NCBI RefSeq assembly: GCF_016735695.1 | Contig: NZ_JAERQD010000001.1 | Location: 1 to 64,000, forward strand | DNA: 64,000 nt | Source: Microvirga zambiensis WSM3693 | Lineage (GTDB): Bacteria; Pseudomonadota; Alphaproteobacteria; Rhizobiales; Beijerinckiaceae | Direction of reading: 5' to 3' | Shown: positions 1 to 8,530 of the stretch, piece by piece | How positions within the stretch are numbered: position 1 is the first letter of the stretch | Layout of the letters: each line of letters starts with the position of its first letter | The notes under the pieces: model-generated | The model's database searches: none | Seen by the model: the letters and a program-made list of their open reading frames with translations, nothing else | What the model was told of the DNA's origin: nothing | Program-made: the position numbers and the translations under genes

Positions 1-101
1 CCGCCTCGCTGATGGAGCGCATGGAGAACGAGGGCATCGTCGGACCCGCAAACCACGCCGGCAAACGCGAGATTCTGCTCGAAACGCAGGGAGACGATTA
101 A
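1..101 (+). CDS. ftsK: DNA translocase FtsK, C-terminal end (partial)
   Basis: Only the last 32 codons are in the window, read in the frame starting at base 3 and ending in TAA at 99-101. The peptide contains [19 protein letters not shown], which matches the end of the FtsK gamma domain, the winged-helix module that reads KOPS sequences. FtsK pumps chromosome ends across the septum and activates XerCD recombination at dif. Its position just upstream of lolA and xth is the usual order in Hyphomicrobiales. The rest of the gene lies outside the window, so total length and membrane segments cannot be checked. Confidence 0.85.
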   Translation, partial: ASLMERMENEGIVGPANHAGKREILLETQGDD

Positions 102-144
102 GGGGCGAGCATCGTTATTCGCTGACCCGGCGGGCCACGCGAGT

Positions 145-176
145 GAAAACCGGGTCCACTTTTCCGCACGATGCGC
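145..176. repeat. Dispersed palindromic repeat family C, right arm only
   Basis: A 32-bp stretch, starting GAAAACCGGG and ending GCACGATGCGC, matches the right arm of the longer element at 28774-28884 and, with small changes, the one at 54776-54883. Here the left arm is missing. An ATG at 143 opens a reading frame through it into lolA, but because the sequence is a dispersed repeat that start is unlikely to be the real one. Confidence 0.8.
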
Positions 177-241
177 TAATCGGAACCTTGACCTGCCTGC
201 GGCTCTTCTGCGTCATGGACAATGGCCAGGCTGCGGTCATC

Positions 242-1183
242 ATGGCTTTCCCGCGGAGATTCGTCCGGATGCGTCCCCTCTCCCTCGCCAGCTTGGCAAC
301 CGCCCTGTCCTTCGGGGCAGGCGCTCTGCCAGCCATGGGGCAGACGCTTCCGATCGAGCTGATCATGCCGCCGTCGCGGTCGGTGGCGGCGCAGCGCTTC
401 AGTCGTTCCGCCTCTTCGCTCCCGACGGCGTTCTTCCATCGCGGACCGATGCCGGCCTCACCGCCCCGTCCGGTTATTCCCCGGCCCGCGAATGCGGAAC
501 AGGTTCTGGCCGTCACCACGCCGCTGCCGCCGAGCAGGCCCCCGGCGGCCGAGATGCAGGAAGATTTCGACAACGAGCCCATGGCGATCGCGCCCTTCGC
601 GACGGCGGCGGTCGAGCTCGCTCCTCCGGCGCGGCCCCTGTCCAACAGCGCCGTGGTGGAGAAGGCCAATGCCTATTTCACCCATCTCAACACCCTGGTG
701 GCCGACTTCAGCCAGGTCGGGGGCGACGGGCGGCGGGTGAAAGGAACACTCTTTCTCCAGCGCCCCGGCAAGGTGCGTTTCGAATACGACCCGCCCTCCA
801 ACCTGCAGGTGATCGCCGACGGCCGCTCGGTCGCCGTGCGCGACCGCAAGCTCGCCACGCAGGATCTCTATTCGATCTCGCAGACGCCGCTGAAGTTCCT
901 GCTGCGCGAGCGGGTCAATCTCGGCCAGGACATCCGAATCACCGGCATCACCAATGACGGCGATTCGGTGCGCATCCATCTGCAGGATTCCTCGACGCTG
1001 GGCGGCACCTCGCGCATCACCCTCTATTTCGATCCGCAGGTTGAGATCCTGAGCCAGTGGCGCATCGTCGACGCACAGGGCTTCCAGACGATGGTGATGC
1101 TCGACAAGATCGAACGCGGACGGCGGATCGACCAGGACATGTTCAAGATCCAGTACGAGGCGATCCTCGGCGGGAACAATTAA
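242..1183 (+). CDS. lolA: LolA-family outer-membrane lipoprotein carrier
   Basis: Periplasmic carrier that ferries lipoproteins from the LolCDE complex to the outer membrane. The LolA fold is in the C-terminal two thirds (AYFTHLNTLVADFSQ, then GTLFLQRPGKVRFEY, a strong LolA signature). The start at 242 gives an arginine-rich n-region and a hydrophobic stretch ending near PAMG/Q, a plausible Sec signal peptide; ATG 269 is an alternative. The frame stays open upstream to 143, but that part runs through a dispersed repeat. Between the signal peptide and the fold lie about 110-120 residues rich in Pro, Ala and Arg, longer than in compact LolA proteins such as that of E. coli; this looks like a disordered linker. 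Follows ftsK. Confidence 0.9.
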   Translation: MAFPRRFVRMRPLSLASLATALSFGAGALPAMGQTLPIELIMPPSRSVAAQRFSRSASSLPTAFFHRGPMPASPPRPVIPRPANAEQVLAVTTPLPPSRPPAAEMQEDFDNEPMAIAPFATAAVELAPPARPLSNSAVVEKANAYFTHLNTLVADFSQVGGDGRRVKGTLFLQRPGKVRFEYDPPSNLQVIADGRSVAVRDRKLATQDLYSISQTPLKFLLRERVNLGQDIRITGITNDGDSVRIHLQDSSTLGGTSRITLYFDPQVEILSQWRIVDAQGFQTMVMLDKIERGRRIDQDMFKIQYEAILGGNN

Positions 1184-1226
1184 ATCTGTATTTAGTCAAT
1201 GCTGAAGCGGAGACAACAGCCTGAGC

Positions 1227-1324
1227 CCTCATCCTGAGGAGGCCGTCAGGCCGTCTCGAAGGACGAGGGCGTCTCCAGCGCCCTCGTCCTTCGAGACGCA
1301 GCTGCGCTGCTCCTCAGGATGAGG
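1227..1324. repeat. Dispersed palindromic repeat family A, copy 1
   Basis: About 98 bp with complementary ends (CCTCATCCTGAGG and CCTCAGGATGAGG) and an inner pair CGTCTCGAAGGA / TCCTTCGAGACG, so it can fold into one long hairpin. It fills the gap between lolA and xth. Related copies are at 4418-4525, 31213-31318, 35045-35143 and 51794-51899. Confidence 0.9.
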
Positions 1325-1410
1325 TTGGGAAAGCCGCAGAGGTCGGAAGCGTGCCCTTCCCTCCGGCGCAAATCTGTCGTAGCCGAAGGGATCTTCCGAG
1401 GGCTTCTCCC

Positions 1411-2226
1411 GTGCAATTGACGATCTCGACCTGGAACATCAATTCCGTTCGCCTGCGCCTCGACCAGGTGGGCCGCTTCCTGAAGGAGCGCCGTCCCGAC
1501 ATCCTGTGCCTGCAGGAGACCAAATGCCCGAACGACAAGCTGCCCCTCAAGGAGCTGCAGGCCTTCGGCTATCCCTTCGTCGTCCATATGGGCCAGAAGG
1601 GCTATAACGGCGTCGCCATCCTCTCCCGCTATCCCTTCGCCGAGACCGGCGTGATGGAGATGTGCGGCCGCCAGGATGCGCGCCACATCACCGTCACCTT
1701 GAGCCGCGAGGCCAAGGCGGCGGCGGGGCTGACGATCCATAATTTCTATGTGCCCGCAGGCGGCGACATTCCCGATCCCGGCCTCAACGAGAAATTCAGG
1801 CACAAGCTCGATTTCATGGCCGAGATGCGCTCCTGGGGCGGCAAGGCGAAGCCCACCTCCGCGCCTGCCATCCTCGTGGGCGATCTCAACGTGGCGCCGC
1901 TCGAGCACGACGTCTGGAGCCACAAGCAGCTTCTCGACGTGGTGAGCCATACGCCGGTCGAAACCGCGGCCCTGGAGGAGCTGCGCCAGGAGGCGGAATG
2001 GATCGACGCGATGCGCATCCTCCGTCCCGAGCCGGAAAAGATCTATTCCTGGTGGAGCTACCGCTCGCCGGACTGGGCGGCCGCCGACAAGGGCCGCCGG
2101 CTCGACCATATCTGGCTCTCCAAAGGCATGCAGGACACCCTTCGCTCCATGGACGTCACCCGCGACACCCGCAGCTGGGACCGTCCCTCCGACCACGCGC
2201 CCGTGACGGCGGTGCTGGAGCTGTAA
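1411..2226 (+). CDS. xth: Exodeoxyribonuclease III
   Basis: AP endonuclease and 3'-5' exonuclease of base-excision repair. All main motifs of the exonuclease-endonuclease-phosphatase fold are visible: TWNINSVR near the N-terminus, LCLQETK carrying the metal-binding Glu, YNGVAIL, GDLNVAP, and the C-terminal SDHAPV with the catalytic His. Starting at GTG 1411 (after a GAGGG at about 9 nt) gives 271 residues, very close to E. coli ExoIII (268). An ATG at 1351 would add a non-conserved tail. It is transcribed toward the chemotaxis gene, with about 80 bp between. Confidence 0.95.
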   Translation: MQLTISTWNINSVRLRLDQVGRFLKERRPDILCLQETKCPNDKLPLKELQAFGYPFVVHMGQKGYNGVAILSRYPFAETGVMEMCGRQDARHITVTLSREAKAAAGLTIHNFYVPAGGDIPDPGLNEKFRHKLDFMAEMRSWGGKAKPTSAPAILVGDLNVAPLEHDVWSHKQLLDVVSHTPVETAALEELRQEAEWIDAMRILRPEPEKIYSWWSYRSPDWAAADKGRRLDHIWLSKGMQDTLRSMDVTRDTRSWDRPSDHAPVTAVLEL

Positions 2227-2247
2227 CGCCCGCAAGCCAGCGGCAAG

Positions 2248-2261
2248 CTTAGCTGCCTAAG
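2248..2261. other. Short inverted repeat CTTAG-CTGC-CTAAG
   Basis: A 5-bp perfect inverted repeat with a 4-nt loop in the 79-bp gap between xth and the chemotaxis receptor gene. There is no T-tract. It could be an operator or a weak hairpin; nothing else distinguishes it. Confidence 0.3.
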
Positions 2262-2305
2262 GAACCGTTTCCTTTCCAAAAGACGGTGCCTTGGGGGGCA
2301 AGCGG

Positions 2306-4375
2306 ATGATTCTCAAACTGCGTTCGATCAAAAGCCGGGTCCTGCTGCTGGCGGGCCTAGGCTTCGTCGGGGCCTGCACGATCCTGACCTTCGCAGGCAC
2401 GACGATCATGATGAGCTCCGCCCGGAGCGAGGCGGTCGTCGCCGCCGAAACCCTGCTCAACCAGTACAAGGGACAGGTCCAGGCCGAGATCGGACGCGCG
2501 ATCTCGGCAGCCATGGTGATGAATTCCGCCGTCGAGGCGGTGATCTTCGACCAGAAGGTCGACCGCGACGAGCTCGCCGAGATCGTCGCCAAGACCGTCG
2601 AGAGCCAGCCCAATCTGCTCGGCATGACGCTGGCCTTCGAGCCGAACGCCCTCGACGGGCACGACAAGGATTTCCTCGCCCATACCTATTCCGACCCGAC
2701 CGGCCGCTTCGCGCCCTATTTCTTCTGGCGCCAGGACCGTAAGGTCGGCGTCGAGCCGCTCGACCTGTCGAAGACGCAGGCCATCGCGAACTGGTACACC
2801 AAGCCCCTGCGCGACAACCGCAGCCAGATCGTTCCGGCCTATACCTATGCCATCGAGGGGAAAGAGGTGCTGATGTCGACCGTGAGCGTGGTCGTGCGCC
2901 GCTACGGCACGCCGGTCGGCGTGATCACGGCCGATATGAGCCTGAACGCGATCGCCGAAACCATCGCGGCGCTCAAGCCCTTCGGGGCGGGCACGGCGAG
3001 CCTCGTCGGCGCCGGCGGCTTGTGGGTCGCCAACAGGGATGCGCAGCTTCTCGGCAGGCGCGCCGAGGATTCCCTGCTCGCCGGGTTGAAGGAAAAAGCC
3101 GCATCGGCCGGCTTCGCCGACACCGTGATCGAGGATGCCGGCGTCGAGACCTATCGCGCGGTCGTCCCGGTGACCTTCCCCGGCATCGAGGAGCCCTGGC
3201 TCCTCGCCGTCTCGATCCCCGTCGACGCCATGATCGACGGGGCGCTGGACGCCCGCAACCTGATGCTGCTGACGGCGATGGGACTGCTGGTGCTCGCCCT
3301 CGCCGGTGCCTGGTGGGCCGCCCGCTCGCTCGCAACCCCGATCGCACGCATGACGCAGACCATGAAGGCGCTCGCCCATGGCGATACGGGCGTTGCCGTC
3401 ACCGATACCGGCCGCGCCGACGAGATCGGCGCCATGGCCGGCGCGGTGCAGATCTTCAAGGATGCGCTGATCGCCAAGCGCGACGCGGACGAGGCCGCGG
3501 CGGTGGAGGCCGACGCGAAGATGCGCCGCGCTCAAGTGCTCGACCGGCTGACGAAGCAGTTCGAGGCCAATGTCTCGGTGCTCACCAACGGGTTGTCCAC
3601 CGCGGCTTCGCGCATGGAAGGCACCGCCCGCTCGATGACCGCCGTGGCGGACCAGACCACGAGCCAGTCGGTGACGGTCGCCTCCGCGGCCGAGCAGACC
3701 TCCGCCAATGTGCAGACGGTGGCCGCGGCGACGGAGGAGCTCTCGATCTCCATCCGCGAGATCGCGTCCCAGGTCGGCCAGTCCTCGCGCATCGCCGAGC
3801 AGGCCGTGACGGAGGCGCAGCGCACCACCGCGACCGTGCAGGCGCTCGCCGCCTCGGCCGAGCGCATCGGCGACGTGATCCAGCTCATCAACAACATCGC
3901 GTCGCAGACCAACCTGCTCGCGCTCAACGCCACCATCGAGGCGGCCCGCGCGGGCGAGGCCGGCAAGGGCTTCGCGGTCGTGGCAAGCGAGGTGAAGAAC
4001 CTCGCGAGCCAGACCTCGAAGGCGACGGAAGAGATCTCCGCACAGATCGGCGGCGTGCAGCAGGCGACGGTCGAGGCGGTGCACGCCATCGAGACCATCG
4101 CCCGCACCATCGGCGAGATGTCCCAGATCTCGGTGTCGATCTCCGCCGCCATGGAGGAGCAGGGCGCCGCCACCTCCGAGATCTCGCGCAACGTGCAGGA
4201 GGCCGCGCGCGGCACGGAAGCGGTCACGGGCAACATCAACGACGTGCGTCAGGGCGCCGGCGAGACCGGCACGGCAGCGGCGCAGGTGCTCGCCTCGGCA
4301 CAGGAACTCGCCCGCCATTCCGAAACCCTCGGCGCGGAGGTCGGCTCGTTCCTGTCGGGGGTCAAGGCCGCCTAA
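2306..4375 (+). CDS. Methyl-accepting chemotaxis protein with periplasmic Cache-like sensor
   Basis: Transmembrane chemoreceptor of 689 residues. Order: a short cytoplasmic basic start, TM1 about 12-33, a periplasmic segment of about 270 residues with features of a double Cache (PDC) domain, TM2 about 315-335, a HAMP linker ([11 protein letters not shown]), and a cytoplasmic signalling domain with the hairpin tip in the region of [20 protein letters not shown] followed by [20 protein letters not shown], the CheA/CheW contact region. ATG 2306 is preferred over TTG 2291 because a G-rich ribosome site precedes it. There is no C-terminal pentapeptide for CheR/CheB tethering. No chemotaxis operon is nearby, so it is an orphan receptor. 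The ligand cannot be inferred. Confidence 0.93.
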   Translation: MILKLRSIKSRVLLLAGLGFVGACTILTFAGTTIMMSSARSEAVVAAETLLNQYKGQVQAEIGRAISAAMVMNSAVEAVIFDQKVDRDELAEIVAKTVESQPNLLGMTLAFEPNALDGHDKDFLAHTYSDPTGRFAPYFFWRQDRKVGVEPLDLSKTQAIANWYTKPLRDNRSQIVPAYTYAIEGKEVLMSTVSVVVRRYGTPVGVITADMSLNAIAETIAALKPFGAGTASLVGAGGLWVANRDAQLLGRRAEDSLLAGLKEKAASAGFADTVIEDAGVETYRAVVPVTFPGIEEPWLLAVSIPVDAMIDGALDARNLMLLTAMGLLVLALAGAWWAARSLATPIARMTQTMKALAHGDTGVAVTDTGRADEIGAMAGAVQIFKDALIAKRDADEAAAVEADAKMRRAQVLDRLTKQFEANVSVLTNGLSTAASRMEGTARSMTAVADQTTSQSVTVASAAEQTSANVQTVAAATEELSISIREIASQVGQSSRIAEQAVTEAQRTTATVQALAASAERIGDVIQLINNIASQTNLLALNATIEAARAGEAGKGFAVVASEVKNLASQTSKATEEISAQIGGVQQATVEAVHAIETIARTIGEMSQISVSISAAMEEQGAATSEISRNVQEAARGTEAVTGNINDVRQGAGETGTAAAQVLASAQELARHSETLGAEVGSFLSGVKAA

Positions 4376-4417
4376 CAACGGAGCGGGCCTCAGGAAGGCC
4401 GGCTCGAAATTCTCCGA

Positions 4418-4525
4418 CCTCATCCTGAGGAGCCGCTGAAAGCGGCGTCTCGAAGGAGGTTTCAGAGAGCACTGGAGACGCCCTCGTCCTTCGAGACGGA
4501 CCTTACGGTCCTCCTCAGGATGAGG
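4418..4525. repeat. Dispersed palindromic repeat family A, copy 2
   Basis: Begins CCTCATCCTGAGG and ends CCTCAGGATGAGG, with inner CGTCTCGAAGGA and TCCTTCGAGACG. It sits between the converging chemotaxis gene and the cyclic-nucleotide-binding gene, so it could act as a shared hairpin at both 3' ends. Confidence 0.9.
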
Positions 4526-4557
4526 GCTACGGGGGCGCATCCTTCAGGAACCAGCCT

Positions 4558-5037
4558 CTAACCTTCGGGCTCGCTCTCGCCGTCGATGGCGATGAGCTGC
4601 TGGCGCACCCGTTCCAGCCCCTCGCTAAGGCGGACGAGCTCCTCGGCCATCGCCTCCCGGATCGCCTCGGCGGCGTCCGGGAATTCCTCCAGCACCCGGC
4701 GCATGAGGCTCGGGCTGACGCGGATGATCGTCGACGGTTCGCGGGCCGTGGCCGTGGCACGGCGCTCGATGCGGGCGAACAGGGCTGCCTGTCCGATGAG
4801 CGCCCCGGGGCCGGCGAGAAACGTCTCGGGCGAGCCGTCCTCCAGCGCATCGAGGGCGATGGCGCCGCGGCTCACCACATAGCCTCCGTCCGAGCGGTCG
4901 CCCTTGCGGAACAGGACATCGCCCTCGCGAAAAGTCCGGTTCTCCGAGGCGAAGGCGACGAGGCGCAGGGCATCCTTCTCCAGCAGGCCGAACAGGGGCG
5001 CCTGGCTCAAAATCGCGATGTCGTCGTCGAGCGCCAT
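4558..5037 (-). CDS. Single-domain cyclic-nucleotide-binding-fold protein
   Basis: A 159-residue protein consisting of a Crp-type beta-barrel (FREGDVLFRKGDRSDGGYVVSRG at about 36-58) and C-terminal helices, without a DNA-binding domain. In the phosphate-binding cassette the usual Gly-Glu is Gly-Gln (LIGQAAL), while the Arg is kept (RRAT); the Glu normally contacts the cAMP ribose, so canonical cAMP binding is uncertain. It ends the operon that starts with the response regulator (9 nt gap, same strand). I recall the equivalent pair in Brucella being described around the regulator OtpR; treat that link as recollection. A partner-binding or sensory role is inferred. Confidence 0.8.
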   Translation of the reverse strand: MALDDDIAILSQAPLFGLLEKDALRLVAFASENRTFREGDVLFRKGDRSDGGYVVSRGAIALDALEDGSPETFLAGPGALIGQAALFARIERRATATAREPSTIIRVSPSLMRRVLEEFPDAAEAIREAMAEELVRLSEGLERVRQQLIAIDGESEPEG

Positions 5038-5046
5038 GATGGTGTT

Positions 5047-5733
5047 TTAGGGGATCAGCTTGTAGCCGCCGGGCTCGGTCACGAGGATGCTGGCATTGGA
5101 CGGGTCGGATTCGATCTTCTGACGCAGACGGTAGATATGCGTCTCGAGGGTGTGGGTGGTCACATTCGAATTGTAGCCCCAGACCTCGGTGAGCAGGGTG
5201 TCGCGGCCCACCACCGCCTGGCCCGCGCGGTAGAGATAGCGCAGGATCGCCGTTTCCTTCTCGGTCAGCTTGAGCTTGGAGCCCTTTTCCGTGGTGAGCA
5301 GCTTCGAGCCCGGGCGGAAGATGTAGGGCCCGATCTGGAACACCGCATCCTCGCTCGCCTCGTATTGGCGCAGCTGCGCGCGGATGCGGGCGAGCAGGAC
5401 CGCGAATTTGAAGGGCTTGACCACATAATCGTTGGCGCCGGCCTCCAGGCCCATCACGGTGTCGCTGTCCGAGCCTTGAGCGGTGAGCATGATGATCGGG
5501 CTGCGGAAGCCGTTCTGCCGCATGACCTTGACCGCTTCGCGCCCGTCCATGTCGGGCAGGCCCACATCCATGATGGCGAGATCGATCCGGTCGCCCTTCA
5601 CCGCCTCGATGGCGCCGTTGGCCGTCTCGGCGGTTGCGACCTGGAACTCGTCATAGAAACCGAGCTGTTCGGCCAGGGTGTCGCGCAGGTCCTGATCGTC
5701 ATCGACGACGAGGAGGCGGCTTGCATTCGACAT
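5047..5733 (-). CDS. OmpR-family response regulator (CenR/OtpR-like)
   Basis: A 228-residue two-domain regulator. The receiver domain has the acidic pocket DDD at 11-13, phospho-acceptor D56 in AIMDVGLPD, the conserved Thr in MLTAQ and Lys in VVKPFK. The C-terminal winged helix follows (LTEKETAILRYLY, then THTLETHIYRLRQKI). ATG 5733 follows AAGGGTTTGAG; an upstream in-frame start adds non-conserved sequence. No histidine kinase is in the window, so the cognate kinase is elsewhere. It resembles the envelope regulator called CenR in Caulobacter and OtpR in Brucella by recall. The neighbouring L,D-transpeptidase-fold gene, divergent and about 250 bp away, is a plausible target. Confidence 0.88.
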   Translation of the reverse strand: MSNASRLLVVDDDQDLRDTLAEQLGFYDEFQVATAETANGAIEAVKGDRIDLAIMDVGLPDMDGREAVKVMRQNGFRSPIIMLTAQGSDSDTVMGLEAGANDYVVKPFKFAVLLARIRAQLRQYEASEDAVFQIGPYIFRPGSKLLTTEKGSKLKLTEKETAILRYLYRAGQAVVGRDTLLTEVWGYNSNVTTHTLETHIYRLRQKIESDPSNASILVTEPGGYKLIP

Positions 5734-5985
5734 CTCAAACCCTTCAACACGATGAATCGCAAAAGTCGCTGGCGCGGCCTTCCGGAAGCGGGAACCCCAG
5801 ATACTAAAAACCTCTTGGGTCTCAAGCTGGTTCGTCCGCCCCTTGTCGCCGCGCACGATCCGGGTCGAAAATCGCGGCCTGGCATGACGCCGGCGCGAGC
5901 CTTGAGCTTCGGATCATGCTCGAGGCATAAGAGTAGTCATTCCCAGCTTGACAACAAGAGGGGCATCACGTCCCTTCCACTGCCC

Positions 5986-6519
5986 ATGAAACCGTCTCGC
6001 GTCAATGTCATCCGCGTCTTCCGCTCACCCCTCGACCACCGGCGCGGGCGGCTGGAAGCCGGCAACCTCGTGCTGCCCTGCGCACTCGGGCGCTCCGGGA
6101 CGAGCCGCGCCAAGCGCGAGGGCGACGGCGCCTCGCCGGTCGGGCGCTTCCGGATCCTGCAGGGCTTCTACCGGGCCGACCACGGCCCCCGGCCCCGGAC
6201 GGGCTTGGTCCTCAAGCCGATTAGGCCCCATGACGGCTGGTCCGACGACATGCGGGATCGCCGCTACAACCGCCTCGTCCCCCTGCCCTGCCCCACCAGC
6301 CACGAAAAGATGTGGCGGGACGACCATCTCTATGACGTGGTGCTCGACATCGCCTGGAACCGCGGCCCGATCGTCAAAGGCCGCGGCAGCGCCATCTTCC
6401 TGCACCTCGCCCGCCCCGGCTTCTCGGCGACGGAAGGTTGCGTGGCGATAGAGAAACGCATGATCCGCCGCCTCATGGAGCGGATCGGGCCGGACACGCG
6501 GATCGAGATCGTGGGGTGA
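5986..6519 (+). CDS. L,D-transpeptidase (YkuD-fold) family protein
   Basis: A 177-residue protein with the YkuD active-site layout: His140 in IFLHLARPGF and Cys152 in SATEGCVAI, spaced as in L,D-transpeptidases that crosslink or anchor peptidoglycan. The N-terminal half carries GDGASPVGRFRIL, the usual substrate-groove strand. ATG 5986 is the first start after the regulatory gap; the frame is open further upstream but overlaps the divergent response regulator and is not credible there. There is no signal peptide or TM segment with this start, which is odd for a cell-wall enzyme: either export is unconventional or the protein acts on other amino-acid amides. Confidence 0.8.
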   Translation: MKPSRVNVIRVFRSPLDHRRGRLEAGNLVLPCALGRSGTSRAKREGDGASPVGRFRILQGFYRADHGPRPRTGLVLKPIRPHDGWSDDMRDRRYNRLVPLPCPTSHEKMWRDDHLYDVVLDIAWNRGPIVKGRGSAIFLHLARPGFSATEGCVAIEKRMIRRLMERIGPDTRIEIVG

Positions 6520-6572
6520 CACCCCGTCGTGATGGCCATCATCGAGTTCGATCCGGGATTGACGCCCTTTCA

Positions 6573-6662
6573 CGTCATGGCCGCGCGTGTCCCGGCCATC
6601 CCGATCCGAAGAGCACGGCGCTTCAGACAATCGGGATCACCGGCACGAGGCCGGTGATGACG
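6573..6662. repeat. Dispersed palindromic repeat family B, copy 1
   Basis: Two linked inverted repeats: GTCATGGCC...GGCCATCCCGAT and ATCGGGATCACCGGC...GCCGGTGATGACG. This family, about 90-110 bp, is the commonest in the window. It lies between two converging genes. Confidence 0.85.
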
Positions 6663-6684
6663 TAGGTGGGTATGATGGCCGGCA

Positions 6685-8202
6685 CTACGCACCAACCACA
6701 CTCTCGTAAAACACCTCCGGCCCGTCGATCTCGCGCAACCTTCCCTTCTCGATGAGCAGAAACCGCGTGCCGATGGCTTTGACGAAGCTGCGGTCGTGAG
6801 AGACGACGATGCAGGTCGCCTCGTTGTCGAGAATCTCCGCTTCGAGCTGCTCGCGGCCGGGGATGTCCACGTGGTTGGTGGGCTCGTCCATGAGATAGAA
6901 ATTCGGCTCGGACAGGCGCAGGGCCAGAAGCCCGAGCCGCGCCTTCTGGCCCGGCGAGAGTTTTGCGATGGGCAAGCCCTGTTTCTCGATGGGAAAGCCC
7001 GCCTCCGCCAGCACCGCGCGGCTGCGCTGATCGCCGAGTCGGAAGCCTGACAGGATGAAGTCGTGCGCGGTGCCTTTTTCCGGCAATTGCCGCATGTCCT
7101 GATCCACGAAGCCGAGCGCGAGGCTCGGGCTCACGCGGATGCCGTCGCATCCCTCCGGCGTCACCATCGCATTGTGCAGCAGGCGCACGAACTGCGACTT
7201 GCCGGCACCGTTGCGGCCGAGCACGATGATGCGATCTCCTTGCGCGATTTCTAGCTTCGGGATTGCAAAGAGCCTGCGTCCGTCCGGTGACAGGACAGTA
7301 ACGTTGTCGAGCGCCACGAGCACGCGCGCGTGGGTGCCGCGGTTGCCGAGCCTGATCTCGCCCGGCCGTTCCCTGTGCACGGCGCGAGCAGCCTGTTCCA
7401 GCGCATCGGCGCGGCGTTTGATCTGTGCCGATTTCACCTGCGCCGCATCGCTGCCGCTGTTGATGCCGACATTGCGCAGTTCCGAGGCGCTCTGGCGCAG
7501 GCGCTTGACCTCGCGCAGAGTTTTTTCGCGCTGCGTCTGCGCAGCTGAATCGTGCGCGTCGAGCAGGTCACGGGCACGGCGATAAGGATGCGCGAAAGAG
7601 ATCGATTCCTCCGGCCGCAGGAACAGCGTTTTCGTGGTGCAGGCGTCGAGGAAATCGCGGTCGTGGCTCGCCACGACGATGGGCGCCGTGTAGCCCGCCA
7701 CGCCGACCCAGGCCTCGAGCTTGAACAGCTTTTCGAGATCGAGATGGTTGGTGGGCTCGTCGAGCAGCAGCAGATCCGGCTGCGTGATCCAGGCGCGTGC
7801 GATCAGCGCCAAACGCTGCCAGCCGCCGCTGAGCGCGCGCATCGGAAGCATGCGCAGTTCGGCCGGCGTCTCGAACTCGTCGAGCACCATGTCGACGCGC
7901 CATTGCTGGCTGTCCCGCTCGTCACTGGGAAGTGCGTCGAGCAGAACGTCGTGCAGCATCACGTCGAGCAGGTTTTGGGGAACATCCTGCTCGACGAGCG
8001 CGACGCGCAGACCGCGCGAGCGGACGATATCGCCATGCGTCGGCTCCATGAAGCCGGCGAGGCATTTCAGAAGGGTCGATTTTCCGGCGCCGTTGGCGGC
8101 GACGAGACCGATGCGGTCGCCCTCGCCGATGACGAGGTCGAGGTTTTTGAACAGGGGCGTGTGGGCGATAACGCCGACATTGCGAAGGCTCAAGGAGGCC
8201 AT
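6685..8202 (-). CDS. ABC-F family ATPase (duplicated ATP-binding domains)
   Basis: A 505-residue soluble protein with two ABC cassettes and no membrane domain, the ABC-F layout. Cassette 1 has Walker A AANGAGKST, signature LSGGWQR and Walker B LLLLDEPTNHLDL. Then comes the charged linker that reaches into the ribosome in characterised members. Cassette 2 has GRNGAGKSQ, signature LSPGQKAR and LMDEPTNHVDI. Known ABC-F proteins act on the ribosomal E site as translation factors or antibiotic-protection proteins; which applies here cannot be told. ATG 8202 starts directly at the first cassette; ATG 8265 and GTG 8289 are in frame and would add 21-29 residues. Upstream on the same strand lie strong hairpins and a small ORF. 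Confidence 0.9.
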   Translation of the reverse strand: MASLSLRNVGVIAHTPLFKNLDLVIGEGDRIGLVAANGAGKSTLLKCLAGFMEPTHGDIVRSRGLRVALVEQDVPQNLLDVMLHDVLLDALPSDERDSQQWRVDMVLDEFETPAELRMLPMRALSGGWQRLALIARAWITQPDLLLLDEPTNHLDLEKLFKLEAWVGVAGYTAPIVVASHDRDFLDACTTKTLFLRPEESISFAHPYRRARDLLDAHDSAAQTQREKTLREVKRLRQSASELRNVGINSGSDAAQVKSAQIKRRADALEQAARAVHRERPGEIRLGNRGTHARVLVALDNVTVLSPDGRRLFAIPKLEIAQGDRIIVLGRNGAGKSQFVRLLHNAMVTPEGCDGIRVSPSLALGFVDQDMRQLPEKGTAHDFILSGFRLGDQRSRAVLAEAGFPIEKQGLPIAKLSPGQKARLGLLALRLSEPNFYLMDEPTNHVDIPGREQLEAEILDNEATCIVVSHDRSFVKAIGTRFLLIEKGRLREIDGPEVFYESVVGA

Positions 8203-8340
8203 GAGGATCTCACTGGTGCGGCGCGCAGGCAAAGGCTGCGCGCTAAAAAGTCTGGAACGTGTCATGCGCGACCGATCCTTGTGGATCACAGGCGCGATAA
8301 GCCGTTCAGAGCTGACCAGGATGAGATGAAAGCAGGCGGA

Positions 8341-8385
8341 GCATTTTCAGCAAAAGTGGAAACCGGTTTTGCTTTAAGAAAATGC
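8341..8385. repeat. Palindromic element family D (long hairpin)
   Basis: An inverted repeat with an outer stem GCATTTTC/GAAAATGC and an inner stem AGCAAAA/TTTTGCT around an 11-nt loop, about 15 bp in total. It resembles a palindromic repeat common in Hyphomicrobiales intergenic DNA; only one copy was found here. It lies in the 328-bp gap before the ABC-F gene, between it and the small ORF, so it would fold in the ABC-F leader RNA. Confidence 0.75.
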
Positions 8386-8403
8386 GGCAATAAAAACCTG
8401 CCG

Positions 8404-8490
8404 TCAGATCCGTTCGATGGCCGGCCCTGCAACAAGCTGCTGCAGGGCATTCCAGGGGCCGAACATGCGTAGATGCACCGCTTCGCACAT
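8404..8490 (-). CDS. Possible small protein or leader peptide (28 aa)
   Basis: A 28-codon ORF (begins MCEAVHLRMF, ends PAIERI) preceded by AAGGAGGG 4 nt before its ATG, the best ribosome-binding site noticed in this part of the window. It lies 40 nt downstream of the LysR gene and about 200 nt upstream of the ABC-F gene, on the same strand as both. A perfect 8-bp stem (GCCCTGCA / TGCAGGGC, 8424-8448) falls inside it and the long D hairpin follows. It could be a genuine small protein or an attenuation leader for the ABC-F gene, a mechanism known for some antibiotic-protection ABC-F genes. No homologue is recognised and function is unknown. Confidence 0.45.
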   Translation of the reverse strand: MCEAVHLRMFGPWNALQQLVAGPAIERI

Positions 8491-8530
8491 GCAGCCCTCC
8501 TTCGGTTCGATGTGGATCGCTGCGCAAGAA

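Noticed and set aside
143-241. Upstream extension of lolA from ATG 143
   Set aside because: The first codons are the right arm of family C repeat; no signal-peptide character there.
2357-4540. 727-codon open frame antisense to the chemotaxis receptor
   Set aside because: Mirror of a confident gene; extends through a family A repeat.
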